Shown here: piece by piece, positions 55,470 to 64,000 of the stretch
How positions within the stretch are numbered: position 1 is the first letter of the stretch
Layout of the letters: each line of letters begins with the position of its first letter
Origin: Burkholderia aenigmatica
GTDB taxonomy: Bacteria > Pseudomonadota > Gammaproteobacteria > Burkholderiales > Burkholderiaceae
Direction of reading: 5' to 3'
Assembly: GCF_902499175.1 (NCBI RefSeq)
Contig: NZ_CABVQC010000018.1
Location: forward strand, 1 to 64,000
DNA: 64,000 nucleotides
Notes under the pieces: model-generated
The model's database searches: none
Told to the model about the DNA's origin: nothing
The model's input: the letters and a program-made list of their open reading frames with translations, nothing else
Translations under genes and position numbers: made by a program

Positions 55470-57056
55470 TCAGTGGCCGGACGACATCGGCTGCGGCCCG
55501 CGCGGCGTTCTCAGCAGCAGCGCGAGCGGCACGCAGGCGAGCAGCGCAAGGCCCAGCAGATAAAAGGTTTCGGAATAGGTCATCACGACGGCCTGGATCT
55601 GGATCTGCTGCGCCAATTGCCCGAGCGCGCGCATGTTCGAATACGCGAGGTCGCCGGTGTGCGCGAACCAGTTGGCCGCATAGGCGGACAGCCGGTCCTG
55701 CCCGATCAGCGAGTTGGCCGTCACCGATTCGCGGAGCGCGGCCGTATGGAAGGTCGTGCGCCGGTCGATCACGGTGCCGATGATCGCGAGCCCGATCGAG
55801 CCGCCCAGATTGCGCGCCATGTTGTAGAGCCCGGCCGCATCGCCCGAGTCTTCGCGCGCGACCGCCGCCATCGATGCCTGGTTCAGCGGCATCATCGCGA
55901 GCATCTGTGCGACGCCGCGGATCAGTTGCGACCAGACGAAGTCGTGGCCGACACTTTGCGCGGTCAGGCTGATGTCGAGCATGCAACTCAGGCAGAACAG
56001 CAGCAGCCCCGAGATCACGAGGATGCGGAAATCGACCTTGCCGAGCAGGCGCGGCAGGATCGGCATCACGAGAAAGGCGGGCAGCCCCGACAGCAGCATG
56101 ATCGCGCCCGCCTGTTCCGCGTTGTAGCCGGCGACGATCGCGAGGAACTGCGGCAGCAGATAGGACACGCCGTACAGCCCGGCACCGACCGCGGACACGA
56201 TCACGATCACGCTCGCATAGCGCGGGTTGCGCATCAGCGACAGCCGCATGATCGGCCGTTTTGCAAAGATCTGCGACAACGCGATCAGGATCATCCCGGC
56301 GAGCGACACGAGGCTCAGCGTGACGATCATCTGCGATTCGAACCAGCGTTCGCGCTGGCCTTCCTCGAGCACGACGGTGAGCGAGCTCAGGCCGATTGCG
56401 AGGCCGAAGATCCCGAGCCAGTCCGCGTTCAAGAACGAGTGCCATTGCGGGCGGTCCGACGGCAGCCCGAATATCAACAGCGCCATCAGCAACAGGCACA
56501 CCGGCAGGTTCAGGAAAAAGCACCAGCTCCAGCTGACGTTCTCAGCGAGCCAGCCGCCGAGCACGGGGCCGAACAGCGGCCCGAGCAGCACGATCAGGCC
56601 GAACAGCGTCATGCCGACCGGCAACTGCGACAGCGGTAGCCGCGTGCGGATGATGGTCTGCGCGGTCGGAATCAGCGCACCGCCGGTGAAGCCCTGGCCG
56701 ATCCGGCCGGCGATCATCATCGGCAACGAATGCGACCAGCCGCACATCATCGAGAACGCGATGAACAGCGCGGAGTTCGTCAGCAGGAAATTGCGCAGCC
56801 CGAACACGCGCGTGAGCCACGCAGCGAGCGGGATCATCACGATTTCGGACATCAGGTAGCCGGTCGAGATCCACGTGCCTTCGGTGCCGGTCGCGCCGAT
56901 TTCGCCCTGGATCTGCGGCAGCGCGGAGTTCGTGATCGAGATGTCGAGGGTCGCCATCAGCGCGCCGAGCGCGCCGGCCGCGACTGCGATCCAGTCGGTC
57001 ATGCTCGCACGGCCTTCGTGCGGCGGCGCGGGCATCGTGGCGGACGGTTCAGCCAT
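55470..57056 (-). CDS. EmrB-type DHA2-family MFS efflux permease
   Basis: A 528-aa membrane transporter with 14 predicted helices. Motif A-like and motif C (GPLFGPVLGGWL) regions are visible, and the start TLDISITNSALPQIQGEIG is typical of DHA2/EmrB. It overlaps the adaptor gene by eight bases, so translation is coupled. It exports drugs or lipophilic toxins by proton antiport. Substrate not predictable. Confidence 0.95.
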   Translation of the reverse strand: MAEPSATMPAPPHEGRASMTDWIAVAAGALGALMATLDISITNSALPQIQGEIGATGTEGTWISTGYLMSEIVMIPLAAWLTRVFGLRNFLLTNSALFIAFSMMCGWSHSLPMMIAGRIGQGFTGGALIPTAQTIIRTRLPLSQLPVGMTLFGLIVLLGPLFGPVLGGWLAENVSWSWCFFLNLPVCLLLMALLIFGLPSDRPQWHSFLNADWLGIFGLAIGLSSLTVVLEEGQRERWFESQMIVTLSLVSLAGMILIALSQIFAKRPIMRLSLMRNPRYASVIVIVSAVGAGLYGVSYLLPQFLAIVAGYNAEQAGAIMLLSGLPAFLVMPILPRLLGKVDFRILVISGLLLFCLSCMLDISLTAQSVGHDFVWSQLIRGVAQMLAMMPLNQASMAAVAREDSGDAAGLYNMARNLGGSIGLAIIGTVIDRRTTFHTAALRESVTANSLIGQDRLSAYAANWFAHTGDLAYSNMRALGQLAQQIQIQAVVMTYSETFYLLGLALLACVPLALLLRTPRGPQPMSSGH

Positions 57057-58170
57057 GGTGCGTCTCGTCGCGGGTCGAGCGCGTATCGACGTCGACCGTC
57101 ACCGACAGCCCCGGCAGCAGCATGCGCTGCGCGCGGGCGTTCGCGGCGAGGCGGATGCGCACCGGCACGCGCTGGACGATTTTCGTGAAGTTGCCGGTCG
57201 CGTTCTCGGGCGGCAGCAGCGCGAACTGCGCGCCGGTGCCGGGCGCGAAGCTGTCGACGACGCCGGACAACGCGCCGTCCGGCAAGGCGTCGACATGCAG
57301 TTCGACGGGCTGGCCGATGCGCATGTTGCCGATCTGCGTTTCCTTGAAGTTCGCGACGAGGTAGATCGCGTCGACGGGCACCACGGTCAGCATGCGCGTG
57401 CCGGGCTGCACGTATTGACCGACCCGCACCGTGCGATCGCCGACGCGGCCGGCGAGGGTGCTGCGCACGATCGTGTTGTCAAGGTCGAGCTGCGCCTGCG
57501 CGGCGCTGGCCTGCGCGGCTTCGAACTGCGCGCGTGCCTGCTGGAGCTGCGCGGTGAACGATGCGATCTGCGTGCGCGCGGCAGCGATCGACGCATTGTT
57601 CGCGGCGAGCGTCGCGGTCGCCTGATCGCGCGTGCTCTTCAGGTCGGCCACACGTTCGTGCGTTTCCGCACCGGTCGCCGCGAGCGGCGCATAGCGCGTG
57701 TATTCGTCGCTGGCGTGCTGTGCATTGATCCGCGACACCTTCGCCTGCGCGTCGGCCTGTTCGAGATTCGCGTGCTGCTGGCTGATGTCGGCCTCGGCGC
57801 GTGCGATATCCGCGCGGCGCGCGTCGACGGTCGCAAGCGACTGCGCGAGCGCGACCTGGTACTGGCGGACGTCGAGCCGCACGAGCGGATCGCCGGCCTT
57901 CACGGCCTGGTTGTCGCGCACATACACGTCGGTCACGTAGCCGGCGACCTTCGGCGCGGCAGTCATGCTGTCCGCCTGCAGGTACGCGTCGTTGGTGCTC
58001 TCGATGAAGCGGCCGACCGTCCACCATCGGCCGAGCCAGACGGCGCCGCCGATGGCAGCGAGCACGACGGCGACGAGCAGGACGCGCCGCTTCGAGCCAG
58101 TGCCGTTGCGCGACGTTGTTCCGTTTTCCTGACGATTTGCTTTCTGTGGCGGGTCTTGCAGCGTCGACAT
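57049..58170 (-). CDS. EmrA/HlyD-type efflux adaptor protein
   Basis: A 373-aa membrane-fusion protein. One transmembrane helix (RVLLVAVVLAAIGGAVWLG) follows a short cytoplasmic tail. The lipoyl half-motifs are separated by a long coiled coil (about residues 115-215), then the beta-barrel domain. First gene of the operon. The ATG at 58170 is chosen; the next in-frame upstream start is a TTG. It bridges the EmrB pump and the outer-membrane channel. Confidence 0.93.
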   Translation of the reverse strand: MSTLQDPPQKANRQENGTTSRNGTGSKRRVLLVAVVLAAIGGAVWLGRWWTVGRFIESTNDAYLQADSMTAAPKVAGYVTDVYVRDNQAVKAGDPLVRLDVRQYQVALAQSLATVDARRADIARAEADISQQHANLEQADAQAKVSRINAQHASDEYTRYAPLAATGAETHERVADLKSTRDQATATLAANNASIAAARTQIASFTAQLQQARAQFEAAQASAAQAQLDLDNTIVRSTLAGRVGDRTVRVGQYVQPGTRMLTVVPVDAIYLVANFKETQIGNMRIGQPVELHVDALPDGALSGVVDSFAPGTGAQFALLPPENATGNFTKIVQRVPVRIRLAANARAQRMLLPGLSVTVDVDTRSTRDETHHG

Positions 58171-58183
58171 GCTGGCGTCCAAT

Positions 58184-58209
58184 TTATTCCAAGTGGAAGA
58201 ATTATTCCA
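58184..58209. promoter_or_regulatory. TetR operator candidate between emrA and its regulator
   Basis: TTATTCCA occurs twice in direct orientation at 58184-58191 and 58202-58209, with starts 18 bp apart. The first copy is part of a perfect dyad TTCCA-AG-TGGAA (58187-58198). This AT-rich stretch in the 92-bp divergent gap is where the TetR protein would be expected to act. Confidence 0.55.
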
Positions 58210-58262
58210 GTTGATAAAATTGTGTCAAGTAGAATGTCGATCGATCGAATGACGAGGAAGGC

Positions 58263-59096
58263 ATGAACGAAGCGAAGAAGCTGCGCCGTACGTCGGCGGG
58301 CGGCTACGCCCGCGGCGACGAAACGCGCCAGCGGATCATCGAGGCGGCGATCGAACTGTTCGGCGAGCGCGGGTTCGCGGGTGCATCGACACGCGAGATC
58401 GCCGCGATGGCCGGCGTGAACGCGCCGGCGCTCCAGTACTACTTCGAGAACAAGGAGGGCGTGTACCGCGCGTGCGTGGAGACGATCGCGGAGCACGGCT
58501 GGGAGGTGTTCGCACCGTCGGTCGGCCATGCGTGGGCGATGCTCGATGCGGACGCGGACGTCGACTTGCTGATCGACGCGTTCGTCGGGCTGCTGCGTGC
58601 GCTGTCGGACCGGATGTTCACGGCGCCGAAGACGATGAACCAGCGGATGTTCTTCGCGCGCGAGCAAGGCGGCCAGGAGCCGGCGAGCGCGAGCGAAATC
58701 CTGATGACGCGCATGCGCAAGCCGCTCAACGACGTGAGCGCCGAACTGATCGGCCGCATCTCGGGGCGGCCGGCCGACGATCCCGTCACGCGATTGCGCG
58801 CGCTGAGCCTGTTCGGGCAGATCACGGTGTTCCACATCGCGCAGCGTTCGGCGCTGCAGCTGCTCGAATGGGAGGCATTCGAGGGCGAGCGCGCGGCGCT
58901 GTTGATCGACACGATCGCGGAACAGACGCGCATGCTGCTCGAGCAATGGCACGCGCAGCGCGACGTCGCGGCTGCGGCGCCTGAATCCGGCCCGAAGCGC
59001 GGGCAGGGTGCGGCGGCGAAACGCACGGTGAAGGCGAAGGCGCCAGCACCTGCCGCGAAAAGCCCCCGGCGTGTGAACAAACCCGCCGCGCGCTGA
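58263..59096 (+). CDS. TetR-family regulator (CerR/DUF1956 type)
   Basis: A 277-aa TetR/AcrR protein. The N-terminal HTH is in TRQRIIEAAIELFGERGFAG and STREIAAMAGVNAPALQYYF (residues about 20-65). The C-terminal ligand domain is DUF1956-like. The last 40 residues are a Lys/Ala/Pro-rich tail (KRTVKAKAPAPAAKSPRR), unusual for the family and perhaps DNA-binding. It is divergent from the emrA-emrB-tolC operon and likely represses it. Confidence 0.92.
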   Translation: MNEAKKLRRTSAGGYARGDETRQRIIEAAIELFGERGFAGASTREIAAMAGVNAPALQYYFENKEGVYRACVETIAEHGWEVFAPSVGHAWAMLDADADVDLLIDAFVGLLRALSDRMFTAPKTMNQRMFFAREQGGQEPASASEILMTRMRKPLNDVSAELIGRISGRPADDPVTRLRALSLFGQITVFHIAQRSALQLLEWEAFEGERAALLIDTIAEQTRMLLEQWHAQRDVAAAAPESGPKRGQGAAAKRTVKAKAPAPAAKSPRRVNKPAAR

Positions 59097-59123
59097 ACGC
59101 GGCGTGTCGTCACCCCCGGCCGG

Positions 59124-61571
59124 TCAATTCGGCTTGCGCGCGGGTTCGGCCGGCGACGGCGGCCGGGCCGTCGCTTCGACGGCATGGCCGTTGTTGCCGT
59201 TGCTGTCGTTTTCGCCATCGACGACCGGCCGCGATCCGTCCGCGTACGCGACGACGCTGCGCTGCGGATTGGCGATCCGGATGCCGCGTTCGCGGAACGT
59301 CTCCGCGATCCGCCGGTTGAATTCACGCTGCACGCTCCAGCGCGTCGAGTCCGTGCATTGCATCTGTCCGGCCAGCGCGAGCGTTGCGCCGTCGACCTGA
59401 TCGATACCCCAGTAGCTGAAGTCCGACAGGATGCCGTCGCGGTATTTCGGATCGTCGCGCAACGCGGCGCCGATCTCCTTCAGCGTCGCGATCGCGCGAT
59501 CGATATCCTCGCCGTAGGCAATGCTGATCTTGACGGCCGCGTTGCCGAGCCCGCGATTCGTGTTGTTGACGGTGGTCACCGAGCTGAACGGGATCGTGTA
59601 CAGCGACCCGTCGCCGGCCCGCAGTCGCACGGTGCGGATCGACAGGTACTCGACCGTGCCCGACACGCCGGCGAGCGTGACCCAGTCGCCGACCTGCATC
59701 GCGTTTTCCATCAGCAGGAAGATCCCGGTGATGAAATCCTGCACGAGCTTCTGTGAGCCGAAGCCGAGCGCGACGCCGAAGATGCTGGCGCCGGCAAGCA
59801 GCGGGCCGACGTTCACGCCGAGCTGGCTGAGGCCCGTCAGCACGACGACGAGCGCGATCATCACGAACAGCAGCGAGCGCAGCATCGGCAGCAGCGTGCG
59901 CAGCCGCGCCGCGCGCATGAGATTGCCTTCGCGCGTCCATCGTTGCAGCCGGCGCTCGATCGCGATGTTCGCGGCTTCCCACACGATGAGCGCGACGATG
60001 GCCGCAATCGCGATCGTCACCAGTGCCGACGCAAGCCGGTGGCCGATCGTGCCGGTTTCGAACGCGCGGAAGATCGGTACGCCCCAGATCTGCAGCAGCA
60101 GCGCGACGGTCACGATGCCGATCGCGCCCGACAGGATCTGGCGTAGCAGCGGGTAGTAGCGGTACGCGTGCGCATGGACGAGCGTGCGGTCTTCGTCGCG
60201 GCCCTGGAACAGCCGCGCGAGCGCACCGAACACGACGATCGACACCATCCGCATGCCGATCATCACGGCGATCGAGCGGCCGCCGAGCGTGATCAACACG
60301 CGGTAGCCGTTGTGGACGTCGAGCGCCCACACGAACCACAACGCCATCACGATGAATACCGACACGGGCGCCCATGCGTCCGCGAGCGCGTTGCCGATCA
60401 TCGCGAACGACGGACGGTCCTCGCCGGCCGCGCGGATCCGCGCCGCGACGGGCCGGCGGCACTGCAGGATCAGCGCCGAGACCATCAAGTGCCCGACGAG
60501 TGCGACGGCTTTCAGCAGCGCGAGGTGACCGGCGTCGCTCAGACCGAAGTTCGCGGCGACTTCGACCGCTGCCGTGCAGGCGCCGACGACGATCGCGATT
60601 CGCGCGATCGAGCGTTGGGCGAAGTCGGCCCACGCGTCGCTGATATGCAGCAGCCGCAATTGCCGTGCATCGGGCTGGAAGCACAGCCGGCTGACGATCG
60701 TGACGAGGCGGCAGATCACGTAGATGTCGATCAGTGCTTCGAGCGCGGATTCGATCGGGCCGCCGGCATCGCCGATCGCCGACATCGTCAGGCTCGCGAC
60801 GCCGACGAACACGAGCAGCGGCACCGCGCGCAGCGCAAGGCTGACGAGCGCGCGCGGCATTCGGTACAGCAGCGTGGTGTGGCGACGTGCGTGGCCACGG
60901 CCTTCCGACGAGGCGGGCGCGGCGTCGGGGGTGTCCGGCGGCGCGTCGTCGTCGTCGGGCGTGGCGGATTCGACGGTAACGGACTCGGGCGCGGTGCGGC
61001 GCGACGTGTCGGCGCGCCGTGCGGCCACTGCGGCCAGCGCACGTCGCAACAGCCGCTTCGCGAACCATTCGACCAGGAGCGCGGGCACGAGCACGGCGAT
61101 GATGATCCAGAGCGCGTGCGCGAGATCCGCGCGTGCGTCGGCGCGCACCAGCCGGTCATGCCACCAGCTTCCGACCGAGCCGACATCGAGCAGCGAGCGC
61201 AGCGATTCCTTCAGCGCATCGCCGATTTCGGTGGTCCAGCGCGATCCCTGCCGGACCAGCATCGAAGCGAGCCCGTTCGACGTGAGCGCGGCCGGGGCCG
61301 CGGCAGCCGACGCGCCGCTGGCCGCAGCCGCATCGCTTGCCGGGACCGCGGGCGCGGCAAGCGCGCCGACGGCCGCGATCGCACGCAGTGTCGTTTCGAC
61401 CTGCGCGCGATCGCGCGGATTCTCGAGCACATTGAGTGCCTGCTGCGCCTGTTGCGGCGTCAGCGCGGGCGCGGTGCCGGAAGCGGCCGACGCGGCGGCC
61501 GGGGCGGGCATGGCCGCGTGGGCGGCCGAGACGACGGCGGCAAGCAGCCAGCCGAGGAGGAAATGTCGCAT
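59124..61571 (-). CDS. Large MscS-family mechanosensitive channel
   Basis: An 815-aa membrane protein. A signal peptide (HFLLGWLLAAVVSAAHA) precedes an Ala-rich periplasmic region and about ten hydrophobic helices. The MscS pore helix and beta domain lie near residues 580-690: ASIFGVALGFGSQKLVQDF, GDWVTLAGVSGTVEYLSIR and PFSSVTTVNNTNRG. E. coli MscS is 286 aa; this long form resembles YbiO/YnaI-type members. It protects against hypo-osmotic shock; the extra domains may tune gating. The C-terminal 40 residues are disordered. Confidence 0.93.
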   Translation of the reverse strand: MRHFLLGWLLAAVVSAAHAAMPAPAAASAASGTAPALTPQQAQQALNVLENPRDRAQVETTLRAIAAVGALAAPAVPASDAAAASGASAAAAPAALTSNGLASMLVRQGSRWTTEIGDALKESLRSLLDVGSVGSWWHDRLVRADARADLAHALWIIIAVLVPALLVEWFAKRLLRRALAAVAARRADTSRRTAPESVTVESATPDDDDAPPDTPDAAPASSEGRGHARRHTTLLYRMPRALVSLALRAVPLLVFVGVASLTMSAIGDAGGPIESALEALIDIYVICRLVTIVSRLCFQPDARQLRLLHISDAWADFAQRSIARIAIVVGACTAAVEVAANFGLSDAGHLALLKAVALVGHLMVSALILQCRRPVAARIRAAGEDRPSFAMIGNALADAWAPVSVFIVMALWFVWALDVHNGYRVLITLGGRSIAVMIGMRMVSIVVFGALARLFQGRDEDRTLVHAHAYRYYPLLRQILSGAIGIVTVALLLQIWGVPIFRAFETGTIGHRLASALVTIAIAAIVALIVWEAANIAIERRLQRWTREGNLMRAARLRTLLPMLRSLLFVMIALVVVLTGLSQLGVNVGPLLAGASIFGVALGFGSQKLVQDFITGIFLLMENAMQVGDWVTLAGVSGTVEYLSIRTVRLRAGDGSLYTIPFSSVTTVNNTNRGLGNAAVKISIAYGEDIDRAIATLKEIGAALRDDPKYRDGILSDFSYWGIDQVDGATLALAGQMQCTDSTRWSVQREFNRRIAETFRERGIRIANPQRSVVAYADGSRPVVDGENDSNGNNGHAVEATARPPSPAEPARKPN

Positions 61572-61874
61572 GGAGTTGGCATGCGGGCGCGCATCGGCGC
61601 GCGGCCCGCCGGGCTGAACGATGGACGGAAGTTAACATGATCGCGAGCGGAACCGAATAGTTCCGTCGACAATCATTCGAATCGGGCATACACGACGCGC
61701 TGCGGGCGATTGCGGCGCATTTGCGCAGTCATGTGTCTGACGTGGACTGTAGGCAGTCAGACAGGTGGGAGCGTTTCAAGTACCGAAATGTAGGGCGTTT
61801 GTAATGCCCGCGTGTCGGTAACGGCGAGCGACGCACCCGTCGCATCGAAATAATTAATCTGGAATCCTGCTGAA
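61572..61874. other. 303-bp intergenic region
   Basis: No gene. It contains two inverted repeats: CGGAAC-CGAATA-GTTCCG (61648-61665) and TGTCTGAC / GTCAGACA (61734-61741 / 61756-61763), the latter overlapping a smaller GACTG-TAGG-CAGTC hairpin. Promoter of the channel gene and the terminator of the LLM oxidoreductase gene would be expected here. Confidence 0.5.
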
Positions 61875-62834
61875 TCATGCGTGCCCGTCGTGAAAAGCCG
61901 GCAGAACGTGCTCTGCGATTTCTTCGATGACTTCGCGCACGGGCCGGTCCGAACCCGGATTCAGCGTGACGTGATGCGTGCCCGCCGCGCGCATGTCCTG
62001 CAGGATGTCGATCAATGCGCGGCGTCCGGTTGCATAGCCGAGCGGCAAGGCGGCGGCCGGCGCATCGGGATCCGCGGCGAGGTCGAGCCGCATCGACACG
62101 CCGAATGCGCGAAAGGCCGGCGACGCGAGCCGGTCGACCGCCGCGCGCCACATCGAATAGCGTGCGCGCTGCGTGTCCGGATCGCGGTGGTACGTCATCC
62201 AGCCGATCGAGTGACGCGCGATCCAGTCGACGCTTTGCCCGCCCGAGCCGACTGCCAGCATCGGTACCGCGTCGGCGCCGCGCGGCAGCAGCGTGAATTC
62301 CGGCGCATCGGGCGGCGCTTCATCGGGGAGGACGCGCGATGGCACGCCGAGCGCGGCCGCGACGACGTCCCAGTGCGCGCGGTAGCGGTCGCGCCGCGTC
62401 TCCGCATCGACGCCGAACGCCGCATATTCGGGCGGCCGATCGCCGGAACCGAGCCCGAGGATGAAGCGTCCGCCCGACAGCGTCGCGACCGACAGCGCGC
62501 CTTTCGCGATATGCAGCGGATGACGCAGCGGCAGCACGATCGCGCCGCTGGCGAGCGCGATCCGGCGCGTGCGTGACGCCAGTGCGCCGAGCAGGACCCA
62601 CGGGTCGAGGTGGCCGACCGGATCGGGGTAGTCGGCGCTGTTCAGCGGCACGTCGCGAATCCACAGCGCGCGAAAGCCGAGCGTGTCGGCCAGTGCCGCG
62701 AGTTCGAGCTGCTCGTCGAAGTCGGCGACGATATGGCCAGTGCGAAGCAATGGAAGCGTGAGGCCGATCGACAACCGTCCGTCCGAAAAGACGCGATGCG
62801 CGACATCGGGTTGGGCGGGGGCGGGCGTGGTCAT
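61875..62834 (-). CDS. LLM-class flavin-dependent oxidoreductase
   Basis: A 319-aa bacterial-luciferase-like monooxygenase. It begins MTTPAPAQPDV with GLTLPLLRTGHI and FRALWIRDVPL. FMN-binding signatures include LASGAIVLPLRHPLHIAKG and GGRFILGLGSGD. AAGGA precedes the ATG at 62834; an in-frame start at 62858 lacks one. Substrate and reductase partner are not obvious from neighbours. Confidence 0.9.
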   Translation of the reverse strand: MTTPAPAQPDVAHRVFSDGRLSIGLTLPLLRTGHIVADFDEQLELAALADTLGFRALWIRDVPLNSADYPDPVGHLDPWVLLGALASRTRRIALASGAIVLPLRHPLHIAKGALSVATLSGGRFILGLGSGDRPPEYAAFGVDAETRRDRYRAHWDVVAAALGVPSRVLPDEAPPDAPEFTLLPRGADAVPMLAVGSGGQSVDWIARHSIGWMTYHRDPDTQRARYSMWRAAVDRLASPAFRAFGVSMRLDLAADPDAPAAALPLGYATGRRALIDILQDMRAAGTHHVTLNPGSDRPVREVIEEIAEHVLPAFHDGHA

Positions 62835-63015
62835 GGGGAATCCTTGGCGGCGGTGCAAAGCGAACGCGCGATGTGGCGTGTCCGAATGCTAGCGTGTTTG
62901 CACGCCGGCTGTGCGGCATGGCAGGCTGACCGGTTGGTGTCGAGACGACGGGGGCCATGCGGGCCGCGGGCCGGGCATAATCGGTGCCTTCCGTCATTGA
63001 AAACAACGAATCCGG

Positions 63016-63414
63016 ATGAACGTCCTTCAACACACGATGATCGGTTTGGCGGCGAGCGCGATGCTCTTCGCGGTTGCATCCGATGCGCTCGCGGACGACG
63101 CGGAGCGCGCCGCTATCTGCAAGACCGCCGAGGAAACGAGCTACACGGCCGATATCCGCAATTGCCTCCGGCTGAAATACGAAGCGGCCGACCAGCGGTT
63201 GAATGCCGTCTACAAGGCGAAGATGGCGAACCTGGATGAGCCGGGCAAGGCGAGGTTGCGCCACGACGAGCGCCGCTGGCTCAAGGCGCGGGATGCCGCT
63301 TGCGCCGAATCGCGGCAGCCCGATGCAGGCGGCACGCTCGGGCTGGTGGAGGTCGACGACTGCTTCGTCGACGAAACCGAGCGTCGCGTGAAGGTGATCG
63401 AAGCCTTTCGTTGA
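63016..63414 (+). CDS. LprI-like (DUF1311) exported protein
   Basis: A 132-aa protein with a signal peptide (LAASAMLFAVASDALA, cut before DDA). The mature part contains the DUF1311/LprI core: an alpha-helical region with YEAADQRLNAVYKAKM, RHDERRWLKARDAAC and four Cys (AICKTAEE, NCLRL, DAACAES, DDCF). LprI of mycobacteria inhibits lysozyme, but family function varies. Periplasmic. Single gene. Confidence 0.88.
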   Translation: MNVLQHTMIGLAASAMLFAVASDALADDAERAAICKTAEETSYTADIRNCLRLKYEAADQRLNAVYKAKMANLDEPGKARLRHDERRWLKARDAACAESRQPDAGGTLGLVEVDDCFVDETERRVKVIEAFR

Positions 63415-63445
63415 GGTGTGTCGAGGTGGCGCGCCGGCCCCGGCG

Positions 63446-64000
63446 CTATGCCACCCGCAGTGTCGTGCCGCGCAGCGTGAGGCCAAGGCGCGACGCCACG
63501 CGTTGTGACGCGAGGTTGTCGCTGTCGGTGCTGTAGAACAGCGTGCGCGTTTGAAGCGACGGCAGCCGCGACCACGCGGCGGTTACCGCCGCCGCGAGGC
63601 CGCGCCCCCGAAACGCGGGGGCCGTCGCAAGACCGAGTTCGGCACCGACGTCAGAGAGCCGCGCGGCGAATGCGACCGATGCGACCTCTCCGTCTACGAT
63701 GGCGGCGCACCACGGCGCCCACAAATCGGCGACGCTCCGAAACCCGATCGAGCACAGGCCTTCGGGCATCCCGCGAGTGGACAGCGCATGCAGCAGATGC
63801 CGGCCTGCGTCGCTGTCGCCATCGATCAGCGCGACGCGCGCGTCGGTGTCGAAACCGAGTGCGTGCGGCAGCGCGTAGACGAAGCCGATGTTCCAGTGCG
63901 AAACAGGCGCGAGCCGCGCGAGATAGCGTTCGAGATGCGCGGGGGGCGTGCGATCCGCCAACAGCGGTTCGCTGTCGGCCAGGCGCGCGAGTTCGTCCGC
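63446..64000 (-). CDS. GNAT-family N-acetyltransferase (N-terminus cut by window edge)
   Basis: At least 184 residues, and the frame stays open to the right edge, so the start lies outside the window. The TTG at 63961 is an internal codon, not the true start. The acetyl-CoA-binding motif A is in LGLATAPAFRGRGLAAAVTAAW and motif B in LFYSTDSDNLASQRVASRLG. The substrate is not predictable. The family is certain. Confidence 0.85.
   Translation of the reverse strand, partial: ADELARLADSEPLLADRTPPAHLERYLARLAPVSHWNIGFVYALPHALGFDTDARVALIDGDSDAGRHLLHALSTRGMPEGLCSIGFRSVADLWAPWCAAIVDGEVASVAFAARLSDVGAELGLATAPAFRGRGLAAAVTAAWSRLPSLQTRTLFYSTDSDNLASQRVASRLGLTLRGTTLRVA

Noticed and set aside
63446-63961. 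GNAT gene starting at the TTG at 63961
   Set aside because: The reading frame continues open to the right edge with sensible sequence (ADELARLADSEPLL), so the true start is outside the window.

Overview
The window is a gene-dense, GC-rich (about two-thirds G+C) core-chromosome segment that reads as Burkholderia, most likely the B. cepacia complex, chromosome 1. The protein sequences, the long antisense shadow ORFs of a high-GC codon bias, the rpsU-yqeY-dnaG-rpoD order, the xseB-ispA-dxs-folE2 block and the ohrR-ohr pair all fit. I see no insertion sequence, prophage, CRISPR array, rRNA operon or plasmid feature. About 55 protein genes and one tRNA are supported. The first and last genes are cut by the window edges.

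Layout. 1-3750: LysR regulator (partial), MSAD-like tautomerase, CYTH/CHAD-type protein and ModE. 3918-6229: the molybdate transporter modABC on the minus strand, with a ModE box in front of modA. 6309-8714: PAP2 phosphatase, PHB-depolymerase-type esterase and a 58-aa DUF3563 protein behind a striking palindromic promoter. 8737-9826: ohr and ohrR with OhrR-like boxes. 9952-13904: membrane protein, thrB, DUF2782 protein, then divergent amn. 14079-19464: cupin-SDR-aldo/keto reductase operon with its divergent LysR, a fossil fragment of amn, a double tautomerase and a GlxA-type AraC regulator. 19633-28884: small His/Trp-rich exported protein, LOG protein head-to-head with polA, NDH-2, a Tat-exported dienelactone hydrolase, mercaptopyruvate sulfurtransferase and a Rieske oxygenase.

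29156-34412: xseB-ispA-dxs (isoprenoid precursors), folE2 (folate) and tsaD (tRNA t6A). 34543-41457: BaiN-like flavoprotein, then the macromolecular synthesis region rpsU-yqeY-dnaG-rpoD and a CAU-anticodon tRNA. 41651-53641: phospholipase-D lipoprotein, MocR regulator divergent from a PNPOx-family protein, DUF3300 lipoprotein with a long Gln-rich repeat tail, S53 peptidase, an APH(3')-like kinase, and an ankyrin lipoprotein behind a periplasmic catalase (katB-ankB arrangement). 53969-59096: EmrAB-TolC type efflux operon divergent from a TetR/CerR-type regulator. 59124-64000: large MscS channel, LLM flavin oxidoreductase, LprI-like protein and a partial GNAT acetyltransferase.

The recurrent theme is local regulation: several operons (mod, ohr, cupin-SDR-AKR, MocR/PNPOx, emr) sit beside their own regulator, and palindromes or direct repeats that look like operators are visible in the intervening DNA. 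The least explained signals are the 38-bp palindrome that wraps a perfect -10 box in front of the DUF3563 gene (8381-8418), the decayed amn copy (17615-17713), and two mutually exclusive hairpins at 45742-45779. I did not find a clear new multi-gene system.
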